NCBI RefSeq assembly: GCF_900086725.1 | Contig: NZ_LT574836.1 | Coordinates: forward strand, 600,415 to 664,414 | Reading direction: 5' to 3' | Source: Bariatricus massiliensis | GTDB taxonomy: Bacteria > Bacillota > Clostridia > Lachnospirales > Lachnospiraceae | Length of the DNA: 64,000 nucleotides | Part shown: piece by piece, positions 1 through 8,865 of the stretch | Numbering within the stretch: the first letter of the stretch is position 1 | How the letters are laid out: each line of letters starts with the position of its first letter | Made by a program: the position numbers and the translations under genes | Notes under the pieces: generated by a model | Databases searched by the model: none | Told to the model about the DNA's origin: nothing | The model's input: only the letters and a program-made list of their open reading frames with translations

Positions 1-366
1 GTTATTATTATTAATTTTGCCAACCCGGATATGGTAGGCCATACAGGCGTTGAGAATGCCGCTGTCCAAGCCATTGAGGCCGTGGATGCCTGCGTAGGGC
101 GTACCGTGGACGCAGTGAAAGAAGTGGACGGGCAGATGTTTATCTGCGCGGATCACGGTAATGCGGAACAATTGATTGACGATGTGACAGGAGAACCTTT
201 TACCGCTCATACGACGAATCCGGTGCCGTTTATCCTTGTGAACGCAGACCCGGCTTATAAACTGCGGGAAGGAGGCTGTCTGGCAGATATTGCGCCTACG
301 TTGATAGAATTGATGGGAATGAAACAGCCGGAGGAGATGACAGGCAAGTCTCTGCTTACAAAATAG
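1..366 (+). CDS. gpmI: 2,3-bisphosphoglycerate-independent phosphoglycerate mutase, C-terminal part (5' partial)
   Basis: The reading frame is open from base 1, so the start lies outside the window; 121 residues are visible. This glycolytic enzyme interconverts 3- and 2-phosphoglycerate using two metal ions. The visible part carries the alkaline-phosphatase-superfamily metal ligands: the NFANPDMVGHTG block (Asp10 and His14 of the fragment), the ADHGNAE block (Asp51 and His52) and a later His70 in FTAHTTNPVP. Their spacing fits the family's second metal site. The ending TGKSLL followed by a stop is normal for the family, so the 3' end looks intact. A strong terminator follows. Assignment is by motif recognition and is secure. 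Confidence 0.96.
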   Translation, partial: VIIINFANPDMVGHTGVENAAVQAIEAVDACVGRTVDAVKEVDGQMFICADHGNAEQLIDDVTGEPFTAHTTNPVPFILVNADPAYKLREGGCLADIAPTLIELMGMKQPEEMTGKSLLTK

Positions 367-404
367 CCGCTCAGATGAAGGTAAAACGGAAAAGATATAT
401 AATC

Positions 405-437
405 GGGGATATACGCGCATGTGTATATCCCTTTTTT
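405..437 (+). terminator. Rho-independent terminator after gpmI
   Basis: A 9-bp perfect stem (406-414 paired with 423-431) with an 8-nt loop is followed by six T residues. It separates gpmI from the aminotransferase gene, which has its own promoter. Confidence 0.9.
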
Positions 438-558
438 AATAACATAGGAAACTTTGTTCTAAAAAAACAAAAATGAATAAATTAGGATAATAAATTTCAT
501 ATTTGCAGTGAAAAACTACATAAAATGGCAAAAATATAACTGAAAATGCAAGAATCTA

Positions 559-587
559 TTGACGAAATGTCATTATTTCGTTATACT
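559..587 (+). promoter_or_regulatory. Sigma-A-type promoter of the aminotransferase gene
   Basis: TTGACG (559-564), a 17-bp spacer and TATACT (582-587) match the vegetative consensus closely. Transcription would begin near 594, about 26 bases before the ATG at 620, with the GGGAGG ribosome binding site between. Confidence 0.85.
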
Positions 588-619
588 AACATACAGTGAA
601 ATTAACGGGAGGTTGCAAA

Positions 620-1909
620 ATGACTGCATATAAAGATTTGACCAAAGAAGAATTGCTGGATTTAAAGAATGGACTTACAAAAGAATTTGAAGAGGTGAAA
701 GGGAAGGGACTTAAACTGGATATGTCAAGAGGCAAGCCTTCCAAAGCACAGCTGGACTTGTCCATGGGGATGATGGATGTATTGAACAGTGGAACTCCGC
801 TTATCGGCGAGGATGGCACAGACTGCCGTAACTACGGCGTGCTGGATGGTATTAAGGAAGCAAAACAGCTTATGGCTGATATGATGGAAGTATCTGTGGA
901 TCATGTTATTGTTTGTGGGAATGCCAGTTTGAATATTATGTATGACGCGGTGTCACGTGCTATGACACACGGCATCTTGGGAAGTACGCCTTGGGCGAAG
1001 CTTGATAAGGTAAAGTTTCTCTGTCCGGTACCGGGATATGACAGGCATTTTGCTATCACGGAACATTTTGGGATAGAGATGATTAATATTCCGATGACGC
1101 CGCAAGGCCCCGATATGGATATGGTAGAGCAGTATGTGAATCATGACGAGTCTGTCAAGGGAATCTGGTGTGTACCCAAGTATTCCAATCCGCAGGGAAT
1201 TACTTACTCAGAGGAAACAGTTCAGAGATTTGCCGGATTGACTCCCGCAGCCGGGGACTTCCGCATATTCTGGGATAATGCATATGGCATTCATGACCTC
1301 TATGAGGAAGAACAGGATTGTCTGCTGGAAATTTTGGCAGAGTGCGAAAAGCAAGGCCATCCCGATATGGTTTATAAATTCAGCTCTACATCCAAAATTA
1401 CCTTTGCCGGCTCAGGTATCTCAGCTATAGCCGCTTCCGAGAAGAATCTCAAGGAAATCCGGAAATCCATGTCAATACAGACAATCGGACATGATAAGGT
1501 GAATCAGCTTCGCCATGTAAGGTTTTTTAAAGATATAGACGGCATGAAAGCGCATATGAAGAAACATGCGGACATTATGCGGCCGAAATTCGAGACGGTA
1601 GTTCAAGTTTTAGAGGAGGAGCTGGGAGGTTTGGCCATAGGCTCATGGATTGTGCCGAAGGGCGGATATTTCATCTCATTTGACGCATTGGAAGGCTGTG
1701 CGAAGGCGATTGTAGCCAAAGCAAAAGAGGCGGGTCTGGTGATGACCGGAGCGGGAGCTACCTTCCCTTATGGAAAGGATCCAAAAGACAGCAATATCCG
1801 TATTGCGCCGTCCTTCCCGACACCGGAAGAGCTTATGACGGCTGCAAAGGTTTTTGTACTGAGCGTGAAACTGGTAAGCATCGATAAGCTGCTGGAACAG
1901 GCCGGATAA
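620..1909 (+). CDS. Class I/II aminotransferase, aspartate-aminotransferase type Ic (MocR-like fold)
   Basis: This 429-residue PLP enzyme probably transfers amino groups between aspartate (or alanine) and 2-oxoglutarate. The N-terminal LDMSRGKPSKAQLDLS block is characteristic of the Ic group (Pfam Aminotran_MocR), distinct from classical AspC. The PLP-binding lysine is Lys259 in SSTSKITFAG, and a C-terminal SNIRIAPSFP block supplies the substrate-carboxylate arginine region. I chose ATG 620 because GGGAGG lies just upstream; the in-frame GTG at 596 sits at the predicted transcription start. It stands alone between two terminators. Exact substrate preference cannot be read from sequence. Confidence 0.88.
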   Translation: MTAYKDLTKEELLDLKNGLTKEFEEVKGKGLKLDMSRGKPSKAQLDLSMGMMDVLNSGTPLIGEDGTDCRNYGVLDGIKEAKQLMADMMEVSVDHVIVCGNASLNIMYDAVSRAMTHGILGSTPWAKLDKVKFLCPVPGYDRHFAITEHFGIEMINIPMTPQGPDMDMVEQYVNHDESVKGIWCVPKYSNPQGITYSEETVQRFAGLTPAAGDFRIFWDNAYGIHDLYEEEQDCLLEILAECEKQGHPDMVYKFSSTSKITFAGSGISAIAASEKNLKEIRKSMSIQTIGHDKVNQLRHVRFFKDIDGMKAHMKKHADIMRPKFETVVQVLEEELGGLAIGSWIVPKGGYFISFDALEGCAKAIVAKAKEAGLVMTGAGATFPYGKDPKDSNIRIAPSFPTPEELMTAAKVFVLSVKLVSIDKLLEQAG

Positions 1910-1933
1910 ATGAATAGATAATAATACGATTTT

Positions 1934-1968
1934 AAAGAAATCCGGGATATCGCCCGGGTTTCTTTTTT
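1934..1968 (+). terminator. Rho-independent terminator after the aminotransferase gene
   Basis: AAAGAAA-T-CCGGG (1934-1946) pairs with CCCGG-G-TTTCTTT, giving a roughly 13-bp stem that runs into a T tract ending near 1968. Confidence 0.9.
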
Positions 1969-2018
1969 CAACATGTGCAGAGTGTACAATTCCCTCTGGA
2001 GTGAGGGATATAGGGAGC

Positions 2019-2040
2019 TAAAGTGGACTTGTCCACTTTA
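2019..2040. promoter_or_regulatory. Perfect 22-bp palindrome, candidate operator of the antiporter operon
   Basis: TAAAGTGGAC and GTCCACTTTA are perfect 10-bp inverted arms separated by TT. It has no T tract and lies about 100 bases upstream of the antiporter start, so it looks like a dimeric regulator site rather than a terminator. An extra half site AAAGTGG lies at 2069-2075. A partner could be the XRE-family protein encoded at 3778-4260, but that is inference. Confidence 0.6.
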
Positions 2041-2142
2041 TTTCCGCAAGGGTAGATTATTTGACGACAAAGTGGTACAATGAGCGCATAGAAGTGAAGG
2101 TTCCGTTATAGCATGCTGCCCGGAAACGTTGGAGGTGATTGC

Positions 2143-3372
2143 ATGGCGTTTTTTCAGAAGGTAGAGGAAAACGGGACAGCAGGAGTACTTTTGGCATTAT
2201 GTGTTATAATGATAGCTGGCTTTTTGTTTACCAGAGTTACGAATTTATTCCGGCTTCCTAAAGTTACGGGGTACATTATTGTCGGGATTCTTATCGGCCC
2301 CAATATGATTGGCCTAATATCGTCTCAGTTTGTTGGACATATGGACTTCGTGAGCGATATCGCCTTGGCTTGTATTGCGTTTGGAGTGGGGAAATACTTT
2401 AAGCTGGAGCAATTGCGCAAGACAGGGAAAGAGATACTGATCATAACCGTTATGGAGTCTCTTGTTGCCGGGGTTTTCGTGACTATAGCCAGTCTGTGCC
2501 TGTTCCGGGTTCCGTTGGATTTTGCCCTTTTACTGGGCGCTGTGGCGACAGCCACCGCGCCGGCTAGCACGATTATGACAATCAAGCAATATCATGCGAA
2601 GGGGAAGTTCGTCCGGATTCTGCTGCAGGTAGTGGCGCTTGACGACGCAGTATGCCTGATTGCTTTCAGCCTTGCGTCGGCCGTCGTGAAAGCTGATTTT
2701 AAGGGGAGTATATCCTTTCAAGAGGTGGTACGTCCGCTGGCCTATAATGTAGTGGCCATAGGAGCAGGGATTCTCTGTGCGGTAGCGCTGAGTAAAGTAA
2801 TCACACCAGCCAGAAGTAAGGACAGCCGGTTGATTCTATTGCTGGCAGGGCTCTTAGGGATTTCGGGAATGTGTGCTTTAGCAGGGATATCCTCACTATT
2901 GTCCTGTATGGTTTTTGGGGCGGTTTATGTGAACTTGACGAAAGATAAGAAAATATTCCGTCAACTGGACAATTTCACCCCTCCAGTCATGGCGTTATTT
3001 TTTATAGAATCAGGGATGAAGCTGTCGGTGTCTTCACTGAAAACGGCGGGAATCATAGGAATTGTATACTTTATTGTGAGGATTGCGGGTAAATATTCTG
3101 GTGCATGGATAGCTTGCCGTATGACACATATGGAGCCGTATGTCTATAAGTATTTGGGATTGGGGCTGATTCCACAGGCGGGCGTGGCTATAGGTCTGGC
3201 CGCTCTGGGGCAGCGCATTTTACCTCCGGATATAGGGATGAAACTTTTGACTATTATCTTGGCATCGTCTGTTTTATATGAGATGATAGGGCCCGGATGT
3301 GCAAAATACGCGATGCTTCAGTCGATGAAAGCAGAAAAAATGGAGAAGGAAATAGGAGGCAGGCATGCATAG
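2143..3372 (+). CDS. Cation:proton antiporter, CPA2 family
   Basis: A 409-residue polytopic membrane protein of the Na+/H+ exchanger (CPA2/KefB-like) class, predicted to exchange Na+ or K+ for protons across the cytoplasmic membrane. About twelve hydrophobic segments are visible. The family's unwound-helix region ATAPAST and the paired acidic residues Asp167-Asp168 (in VALDDAVCL) correspond to the electrogenic ion-binding DD motif. There is no C-terminal TrkA-N/RCK domain, so it is a short form. ATG 2143 was chosen over ATG 2113 because GGAGGTGA sits 7 bases before it. The gene overlaps the next one by 8 bases, indicating translational coupling. Ion specificity is unknown. Confidence 0.9.
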   Translation: MAFFQKVEENGTAGVLLALCVIMIAGFLFTRVTNLFRLPKVTGYIIVGILIGPNMIGLISSQFVGHMDFVSDIALACIAFGVGKYFKLEQLRKTGKEILIITVMESLVAGVFVTIASLCLFRVPLDFALLLGAVATATAPASTIMTIKQYHAKGKFVRILLQVVALDDAVCLIAFSLASAVVKADFKGSISFQEVVRPLAYNVVAIGAGILCAVALSKVITPARSKDSRLILLLAGLLGISGMCALAGISSLLSCMVFGAVYVNLTKDKKIFRQLDNFTPPVMALFFIESGMKLSVSSLKTAGIIGIVYFIVRIAGKYSGAWIACRMTHMEPYVYKYLGLGLIPQAGVAIGLAALGQRILPPDIGMKLLTIILASSVLYEMIGPGCAKYAMLQSMKAEKMEKEIGGRHA

Positions 3373-3772
3373 ATCAGTGATTAAGGCTACATTTAAGACA
3401 GACATACAGACACTGTGGGATACGGTGACCGACAATACGGACTGGAGCTGGAGGAAAGATTTATCAAAAATAGAGATAGAAGATGATACGCATTTTACAG
3501 AATACACTACAGGTGGGTATCCTACGCATTTTACCATAACCGTCAAGGAACCTCTAAAAAAATATGCGTTTAAGATGAAGAATGCACATACGGAGGGAAC
3601 TTGGCTTGGACTCTTTGAAGAGCTGCCCGGAGGAGGGATACAGATAGAGTTTACTGAGGAAATCGATTTGGGAAATCCTATAAAGGATTTGCTTTGCCGT
3701 ATATTAAAGCCATATAAAAAGATGCAGGAACAATATGTTTATAATCTGAAGAGTAGATTAGGGGAGATGTAA
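3365..3772 (+). CDS. SRPBCC-family protein (START/Bet v1-like fold)
   Basis: A 135-residue soluble protein with the layout of the SRPBCC superfamily, which forms a hydrophobic ligand cavity. Visible cues are the N-terminal strand KATFKTDIQTLWDTVTDNTDWSW, the central WLGLFEELPGGGIQIEFTEEI strands and a long C-terminal helix ending in KPYKKMQEQYVYNLK. No catalytic residues can be named. It starts inside the last codons of the antiporter and ends 5 bases before the XRE gene, so the three genes form one unit. Ligand and role are not known; a link to membrane stress or ion homeostasis is only suggested by context. Confidence 0.75.
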   Translation: MHRSVIKATFKTDIQTLWDTVTDNTDWSWRKDLSKIEIEDDTHFTEYTTGGYPTHFTITVKEPLKKYAFKMKNAHTEGTWLGLFEELPGGGIQIEFTEEIDLGNPIKDLLCRILKPYKKMQEQYVYNLKSRLGEM

Positions 3773-3777
3773 TAATC

Positions 3778-4260
3778 ATGAAGTTTGGAGAAAAATTAAA
3801 GGCGCTGAGGGAGCGGGAAGAGATTACGCAAGAGCAGCTGGCCGAAGAGCTGGGCCTGAAAGCGGATGAGATTATGGATTTAGAAAATGACAGAAAGCTG
3901 CCTGATATATCTACCGTGCTGGATATCAGTAGAAAATTCGGAATCACTACCGATTATTTACTCCGGGATGAAATCTCATACGGGAAACAGGAGATGAAGG
4001 CCGACGAGATAAGTAGTGAGAGAGCAGGAAAACGGCTGCTTGCTTTGATTATGGGGATATTGTCCTTGATTATCCTTGCGTTTACACCCATGTTCGCACA
4101 ATCGATACAGATGAAAGAACTTTCCACGTTAGGGGAGGCATTGTACAGCTGGAAATCTTATATATTAAGAGCTCCCCTCATCTATATTTTTCTTCTGGCG
4201 GCAGTCGGGCTTGTGTCTTCCATCTATCTTTATGCTACGAACCGTAAGAATAAGCAGTGA
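3778..4260 (+). CDS. XRE-family helix-turn-helix regulator with C-terminal membrane segments
   Basis: 160 residues. Residues 1-62 form a Cro/C1-type HTH (FGEKLKALREREEITQEQLAEELGLKADEI), which binds DNA. A linker follows, then two hydrophobic segments near residues 84-106 and 131-152 that should anchor the protein in the membrane. This HTH-plus-membrane design is common in Firmicutes and usually senses envelope or membrane state. It is the last gene of the antiporter-SRPBCC unit and may regulate it through the palindrome at 2019-2040. The stop is followed immediately by a bidirectional terminator. Target and signal are inference. Confidence 0.82.
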   Translation: MKFGEKLKALREREEITQEQLAEELGLKADEIMDLENDRKLPDISTVLDISRKFGITTDYLLRDEISYGKQEMKADEISSERAGKRLLALIMGILSLIILAFTPMFAQSIQMKELSTLGEALYSWKSYILRAPLIYIFLLAAVGLVSSIYLYATNRKNKQ

Positions 4261-4266
4261 GGAAAA

Positions 4267-4312
4267 AATAAACCCGAAAGATGCGTTCATGTGCGTATCT
4301 TTCGGGTTTATT
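4267..4312. terminator. Bidirectional terminator between convergent genes
   Basis: A 16-bp perfect stem (4267-4282 with 4297-4312) has A-rich and T-rich flanks on both strands. It ends transcription of the XRE gene from the left and of the activase gene from the right. Confidence 0.93.
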
Positions 4313-4315
4313 AAA

Positions 4316-7300
4316 TTATGCCTCTAACGTTTCTTGAGTGGGCTGCTGTGCCTCCAGCTTTTTATGGGCGGTGGAGAGCATCAGCTTGATACGGTTCAAC
4401 TGGTTTACTTCACTGGCGCCAGGGTCGTAGTCGATTGCCACTACGTTGGAGTCCGGGTGACGGCGGCGCAGTTCCTTGATTACTCCTTTTCCTACCACGT
4501 GATTCGGCAGGCAGGCGAAGGGCTGGGTGCAGACGATATTAGGCGCTCCCGTATGTATCAGCTCCAGCATCTCCCCGGTCAAGAACCAGCCTTCACCGGT
4601 CTGATTGCCCACAGAGACGATTTCGCCTGCCATCTCGGCAAGTTCCTGTATCTGGGACGGAGGGGTGAAACGTGTACTTGCTTTAAAGGCATTTACGGCT
4701 GGCTTCCGGAACCATTCCAAGGCCTTGATTCCCAGATTGGCTTTGAATGCGGAAGACTTTTTCGTACCCAAGTGTTCGGCCTTGAAGTTACTGTTATAGA
4801 AAGAGTAGAGGAAGAAATCGAGCAAATCAGGTACTACCGCCTCGGCTCCTTCCTGCTCCAGCAGATCAACCAGATAGTTGTTGGCAGCGGGAAGAAATTT
4901 GACAAGGATTTCTCCGACCACGCCGACTCTGGGCTTTTGTACATCCAAAAGCGGAAGTGTGTCGAAATCTGCTATAATGGCACGGCAGAGGCGTGTGAAT
5001 TCCCTCCGGCTTTGGTATTTTTTTGTAATAAATTTGATTGCTTCTTTTTCCCATTTTTTGTGCATTTCGTTTGCTGAGCCGGGGACAGCTTCATAGGGGC
5101 GCACCCGGTAAAGGCACCGCATAAACACATCTCCGAGGACAAGACTGTAAATGCCTTTTATAACTAAAGGCAATGTGATTTTGAAGCCCGGGTTGCTCTC
5201 AAGTCCACTTAAGTTCAGGGAAATGACGGGTATGTTCGGATAACCTGCACGCTTCAATGCCCTGCGGATAAAACCGATATAATTGGAAGCACGGCATCCG
5301 CCTCCGGTCTGGCTGATAATGACGGCAATCTTATCGGTATCATATTTTCCTGAGAGAATCGCTTCCATTATCTGCCCCACTACGATGAGGGAGGGATAGC
5401 ATGCGTCGTTATTTACATATTTAAGTCCCACATTTACCGCATTCTTGTTATCATTTTTTAACACCTCAATGTTGTAGCCTGCTTCGTGGAAAGCGGGTTC
5501 CACAAGATTGAAGTGGATAGGTGACATCTGTGGGCAGAGTATCGTGTGTGTCTTGCGCATTTCTTTCGTAAAGGGAATCTTCACGATAGAAGCGGGCTTT
5601 ACTTCACGCTTCATCTGCTTTTGCTCCCGGACCCGGATAGCCGCAATTAAGGAACGGATTCGTATTCTGGCAGCGCCTAAATTATTGACCTCATCAATTT
5701 TGAGGGAAGTATAAATTTTCCCCGAATGAGTGAGAATATCGGCGACAGCGTCCGTGGTTACGGCGTCAAGGCCGCAGCCGAAGGAGTTGAGCTGAATCAA
5801 GTCCAAATCATCCCGCGTCTTTACATAATTAGCCGCAGCATAGAGCCGGGAGTGATACATCCACTGGTCCATGACGATCAGCGGCCGTTCCACCGGATTA
5901 AGGTGGGAGATAGAATCCTCTGTGAGGACGGCGATTCCATATGCGGTAATCAGCTCCGGAATGCCATGGTTCACTTCCGGGTCATAGTGGTAAGGGCGCC
6001 CTGCGAGGACAATGCCCCGTATTCCGGTCTTTTCCATATAAGCAATGGTTTCTTCCCCTTTTTTGCAGATATCTTCCCGGCATTTACCCAGCTCTTCCCA
6101 GGCTTTGTGGGCGGCAGACCTTATTTCCTGTGTATCGATAGAGAACTTATCTGCAAGTGCCCGCACGAGTCCTTCTGTCAGAGTCTCCTCGTTGGTCATT
6201 GCAAGGAACGGATTCATGAAGTCTACCACGCCGTCGGCGATGGCATCCATATTATTCTTAATGTTTTCTGCATAAGAGGTCACGATAGGGCAGTTATAAT
6301 GGTTGTTGGCGTCAGGAAACTCGTTCCGCTCGAATGGAATGCATGGGTAGAAAATATGGTCTACGCCTTCGTTGATCAGCCATTGTACATGTCCGTGGGC
6401 CAGCTTGGCCGGATAACACTCAGATTCGCTGGGAATAGACTCAATTCCCATCTCATAAATCTTGTGGGAGGAGGCCGGAGAGAGCACCACTTGAAATCCC
6501 AGTTCATGGAACAGCGTGAACCAGTAGGGATAGTTTTCGTACATATTAAGGACACGCGGGATTCCGATGCTGCCCCGCTTTGCATCCTCCTCAGTGAGAG
6601 GAGTATAGCCAAAATAGCGCTCGTTCTTGTAGGCGAAGAGATTCGGGATGTCGCTGTTGGTTCTTTCTTTGCCAAGTCCCCGCTCACAGCGGTTGCCGGA
6701 GATGAAACGCCGTCCGCCGCTGAATTTGTTGATAGTAAGGCGGCAGTTGTTGGTACAGCCTTTACACTTGGACATGGTGGTAGTATATTCCAGCTCATTG
6801 ATTTCATCGATTGACAGCATGGTGGTATTCTTACATTCTTTGAATGCGTACCGTTCTCTGGCGATAAGGGCAGCGCCGAAGGCACCCATAATACCGGCGA
6901 TATCTGGGCGGATGGCTTTACATCCGGCAATCATTTCGAAACTTCTGAGCACGGCATCGTTATAGAAGGTACCGCCCTGTACGACAATGCGCTGGCCCAG
7001 CTCGGAGGCATCGGACACTTTAATTACCTTGAATAGTGCATTTTTGATGACTGAGTAGGCCAGACCGGCGGAAATATCAGCCACCTCGGCCCCTTCCTTC
7101 TGTGCCTGCTTTACTTTTGAGTTCATGAATACCGTACAGCGTGTGCCTAAGTCGATCGGATGCTTGGCATAGAGTGCTTCATGGGCAAAATCTTCCACAC
7201 TGTAATTTAAAGATTTGGCAAATGTCTCGATGAAAGAGCCACAGCCGGAAGAGCAGGCTTCGTTGAGCTGTACACTGTCGACTGTCTGGTTTTTGATTTT

Positions 7301-8593
7301 AATGCACTTCATGTCCTGACCGCCGATATCCAGTATACAGTCCACATCAGGCTCAAAGAAAGAGGCGGCATAGTAATGAGACACAGTCTCTACTTCGCCT
7401 TCGTCCAACAACAGCGCGGCCTTAATCAGGGCTTCACCGTATCCGGTGGAGCAGGAGTGTACGATATGTACGCCTTCAGGCAGTTTGCTGTAGATATCCT
7501 TGATGGCGGTGAGCGTCGTCCCCAGAGGGTCTCCGTCATTGCCGTGGTAGAAGGAATACAAGAGGTTTCCGTCCTCGCCCACCAGTGCGGCTTTGGTCGT
7601 AGTAGAGCCTGCGTCGATACCGAGGTAAGCATTTCCACGGTAGGAGGCAAGGTCAGCAACCGGCACCTGATGTCTGGCATGCCGTGTTTTGAACTCTTGA
7701 TAGTCGGCATCGCTGACAAAGAGCGGCTCCATACGCTCTACTTCGAATTCCATCTGAATATGGGAGGCAAGCTTTTTCTGCAGATCGCCCAGCGTGGTGA
7801 AAGTATCCTTTTTTGAATTGAGGGCAGAACCGACTGCGGCAAATAAGTGTGAATATTTGGGCGCTATGGTGTGCTCATCGTCCAATTTCAATGTGCGGAT
7901 AAACGCCTCCCGCAGCTCAGAGAGGAAATGAAGGGGGCCTCCGAGAAAAGCGACATGCCCGCGAATAGGCTTGCCGCACGCGAGTCCGCTGATGGTCTGA
8001 TTGACAACCGCTTGGAAGATAGAGGCCGCAAGGTCCTCCTTGGTTGCTCCGTCGTTGATAAGAGGCTGAATATCAGATTTTGCGAATACACCGCAGCGCG
8101 CGGCTATTGTATAAAGAGCTTTATAATTTTTGGCGTACTCGTTCAGTCCGGTGGCATCTGTCTGAAGAAGGGACGCCATCTGGTCGATAAAAGAACCGGT
8201 ACCTCCGGCACAGATTCCGTTCATACGCTGCTCTACATTTCCATTTTCAAAATAAATAATCTTCGCGTCCTCGCCGCCAAGCTCGATCGCCACATCTGTC
8301 TGCGGGGCATAGTCTTGCAGCGCGGTGGAGACTGCGATTACTTCTTGTACAAAGGGGACGCCAAGATGCTTGGCAAGTGTCAGTCCGCCGGAACCGGTAA
8401 TCATAGGCGAGACCCGCACGGGGCCAAGTTTATAGATTGCGCGGCCGAGCAGGTCGGACAAGGTTTCCTGAATATTGGCAAAGTGACGCTCATAATCAGA
8501 GAACAGTACGTCGTTATTGCTGTTCAACACGGCAATCTTTACGGTAGTCGAACCGATATCGATTCCCAATGTATGTAATTCTGTCTGGCTCAT
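4316..8593 (-). CDS. Giant acyl-CoA dehydratase activase-related protein (two ASKHA ATPase domains, Cys cluster, dehydratase-like C-terminus)
   Basis: 1425 residues. An ASKHA (BcrAD/BadFG/HgdC-type) ATPase domain starts near residue 9 (GIDIGSTTVK), and a second starts near 322 (GIDAGSTTTK), each with a Gly-rich Cys loop (CAGGTGSFID; CSSGCGSFIE) expected to hold a [4Fe-4S] cluster. Around residue 609 there is a CKGCTNNC...NRCERG cysteine cluster, followed by a DUF2229-type region, and after about residue 1010 a region resembling 2-hydroxyacyl-CoA dehydratase subunits (NDACYPS, TGGGCRASNY). Known activases inject one electron into 2-hydroxyacyl-CoA dehydratases at the cost of ATP; this giant form is widespread in Clostridia but its substrate is unknown. 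No separate dehydratase genes lie nearby. RBS AAGGAG precedes the ATG at 8593. Confidence 0.9.
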   Translation of the reverse strand: MSQTELHTLGIDIGSTTVKIAVLNSNNDVLFSDYERHFANIQETLSDLLGRAIYKLGPVRVSPMITGSGGLTLAKHLGVPFVQEVIAVSTALQDYAPQTDVAIELGGEDAKIIYFENGNVEQRMNGICAGGTGSFIDQMASLLQTDATGLNEYAKNYKALYTIAARCGVFAKSDIQPLINDGATKEDLAASIFQAVVNQTISGLACGKPIRGHVAFLGGPLHFLSELREAFIRTLKLDDEHTIAPKYSHLFAAVGSALNSKKDTFTTLGDLQKKLASHIQMEFEVERMEPLFVSDADYQEFKTRHARHQVPVADLASYRGNAYLGIDAGSTTTKAALVGEDGNLLYSFYHGNDGDPLGTTLTAIKDIYSKLPEGVHIVHSCSTGYGEALIKAALLLDEGEVETVSHYYAASFFEPDVDCILDIGGQDMKCIKIKNQTVDSVQLNEACSSGCGSFIETFAKSLNYSVEDFAHEALYAKHPIDLGTRCTVFMNSKVKQAQKEGAEVADISAGLAYSVIKNALFKVIKVSDASELGQRIVVQGGTFYNDAVLRSFEMIAGCKAIRPDIAGIMGAFGAALIARERYAFKECKNTTMLSIDEINELEYTTTMSKCKGCTNNCRLTINKFSGGRRFISGNRCERGLGKERTNSDIPNLFAYKNERYFGYTPLTEEDAKRGSIGIPRVLNMYENYPYWFTLFHELGFQVVLSPASSHKIYEMGIESIPSESECYPAKLAHGHVQWLINEGVDHIFYPCIPFERNEFPDANNHYNCPIVTSYAENIKNNMDAIADGVVDFMNPFLAMTNEETLTEGLVRALADKFSIDTQEIRSAAHKAWEELGKCREDICKKGEETIAYMEKTGIRGIVLAGRPYHYDPEVNHGIPELITAYGIAVLTEDSISHLNPVERPLIVMDQWMYHSRLYAAANYVKTRDDLDLIQLNSFGCGLDAVTTDAVADILTHSGKIYTSLKIDEVNNLGAARIRIRSLIAAIRVREQKQMKREVKPASIVKIPFTKEMRKTHTILCPQMSPIHFNLVEPAFHEAGYNIEVLKNDNKNAVNVGLKYVNNDACYPSLIVVGQIMEAILSGKYDTDKIAVIISQTGGGCRASNYIGFIRRALKRAGYPNIPVISLNLSGLESNPGFKITLPLVIKGIYSLVLGDVFMRCLYRVRPYEAVPGSANEMHKKWEKEAIKFITKKYQSRREFTRLCRAIIADFDTLPLLDVQKPRVGVVGEILVKFLPAANNYLVDLLEQEGAEAVVPDLLDFFLYSFYNSNFKAEHLGTKKSSAFKANLGIKALEWFRKPAVNAFKASTRFTPPSQIQELAEMAGEIVSVGNQTGEGWFLTGEMLELIHTGAPNIVCTQPFACLPNHVVGKGVIKELRRRHPDSNVVAIDYDPGASEVNQLNRIKLMLSTAHKKLEAQQPTQETLEA

Positions 8594-8674
8594 ATTGTTT
8601 ACTCCTTACTCTCTCGTAAAATTATATGTATTACTACTTATTAAATGTTGTTTTGCTTAATCACAATATTCTTC

Positions 8675-8703
8675 ATTATACGACAGAATGGCTGAAAATA
8701 CAA
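8675..8703 (-). promoter_or_regulatory. Promoter of the activase-related gene
   Basis: Read on the minus strand, TTGTAT (8703-8698), a 17-bp spacer and TATAAT (8680-8675) give a good sigma-A promoter, leaving a leader of about 75 bases. Confidence 0.75.
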
Positions 8704-8796
8704 ACACTAGTTATTGGAAGCGGCGTAGAAAAAAGCTGCTCCTGAACTGGAAATCCTGTTGAATTTGTTAAAACATAGTAAACTTAGGGTATGGAA

Positions 8797-8825
8797 TTGA
8801 CAAAGTATAGTCCAAAGGATACAAT
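8797..8825 (+). promoter_or_regulatory. Promoter of the rhomboid-like gene
   Basis: TTGACA (8797-8802), exactly 17 bases, then TACAAT (8820-8825). This near-consensus promoter is divergent from the activase promoter and lies 40 bases before the ATG at 8866. Confidence 0.88.
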
Positions 8826-8865
8826 AGCAACAGTGAGAAAATCTTAAAATAGGAGTATATTTTAT

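Noticed and set aside
2061..2081. TTGACG and TACAAT before the antiporter as a promoter
   Set aside because: The spacer is only 9 bases, too short for sigma-A; no better -35 is present for that -10.
5726..6814. 362-codon open frame on the + strand inside the activase gene, with others at 4334-5077 and 7871-8578
   Set aside because: They are antisense to a gene with clear motifs, have no ribosome binding sites and read as low-similarity shadow sequence created by codon bias.
8765..8771. TTGTTAA half site as a Rex operator before the rhomboid-like gene
   Set aside because: The second half matches at only three of seven positions.
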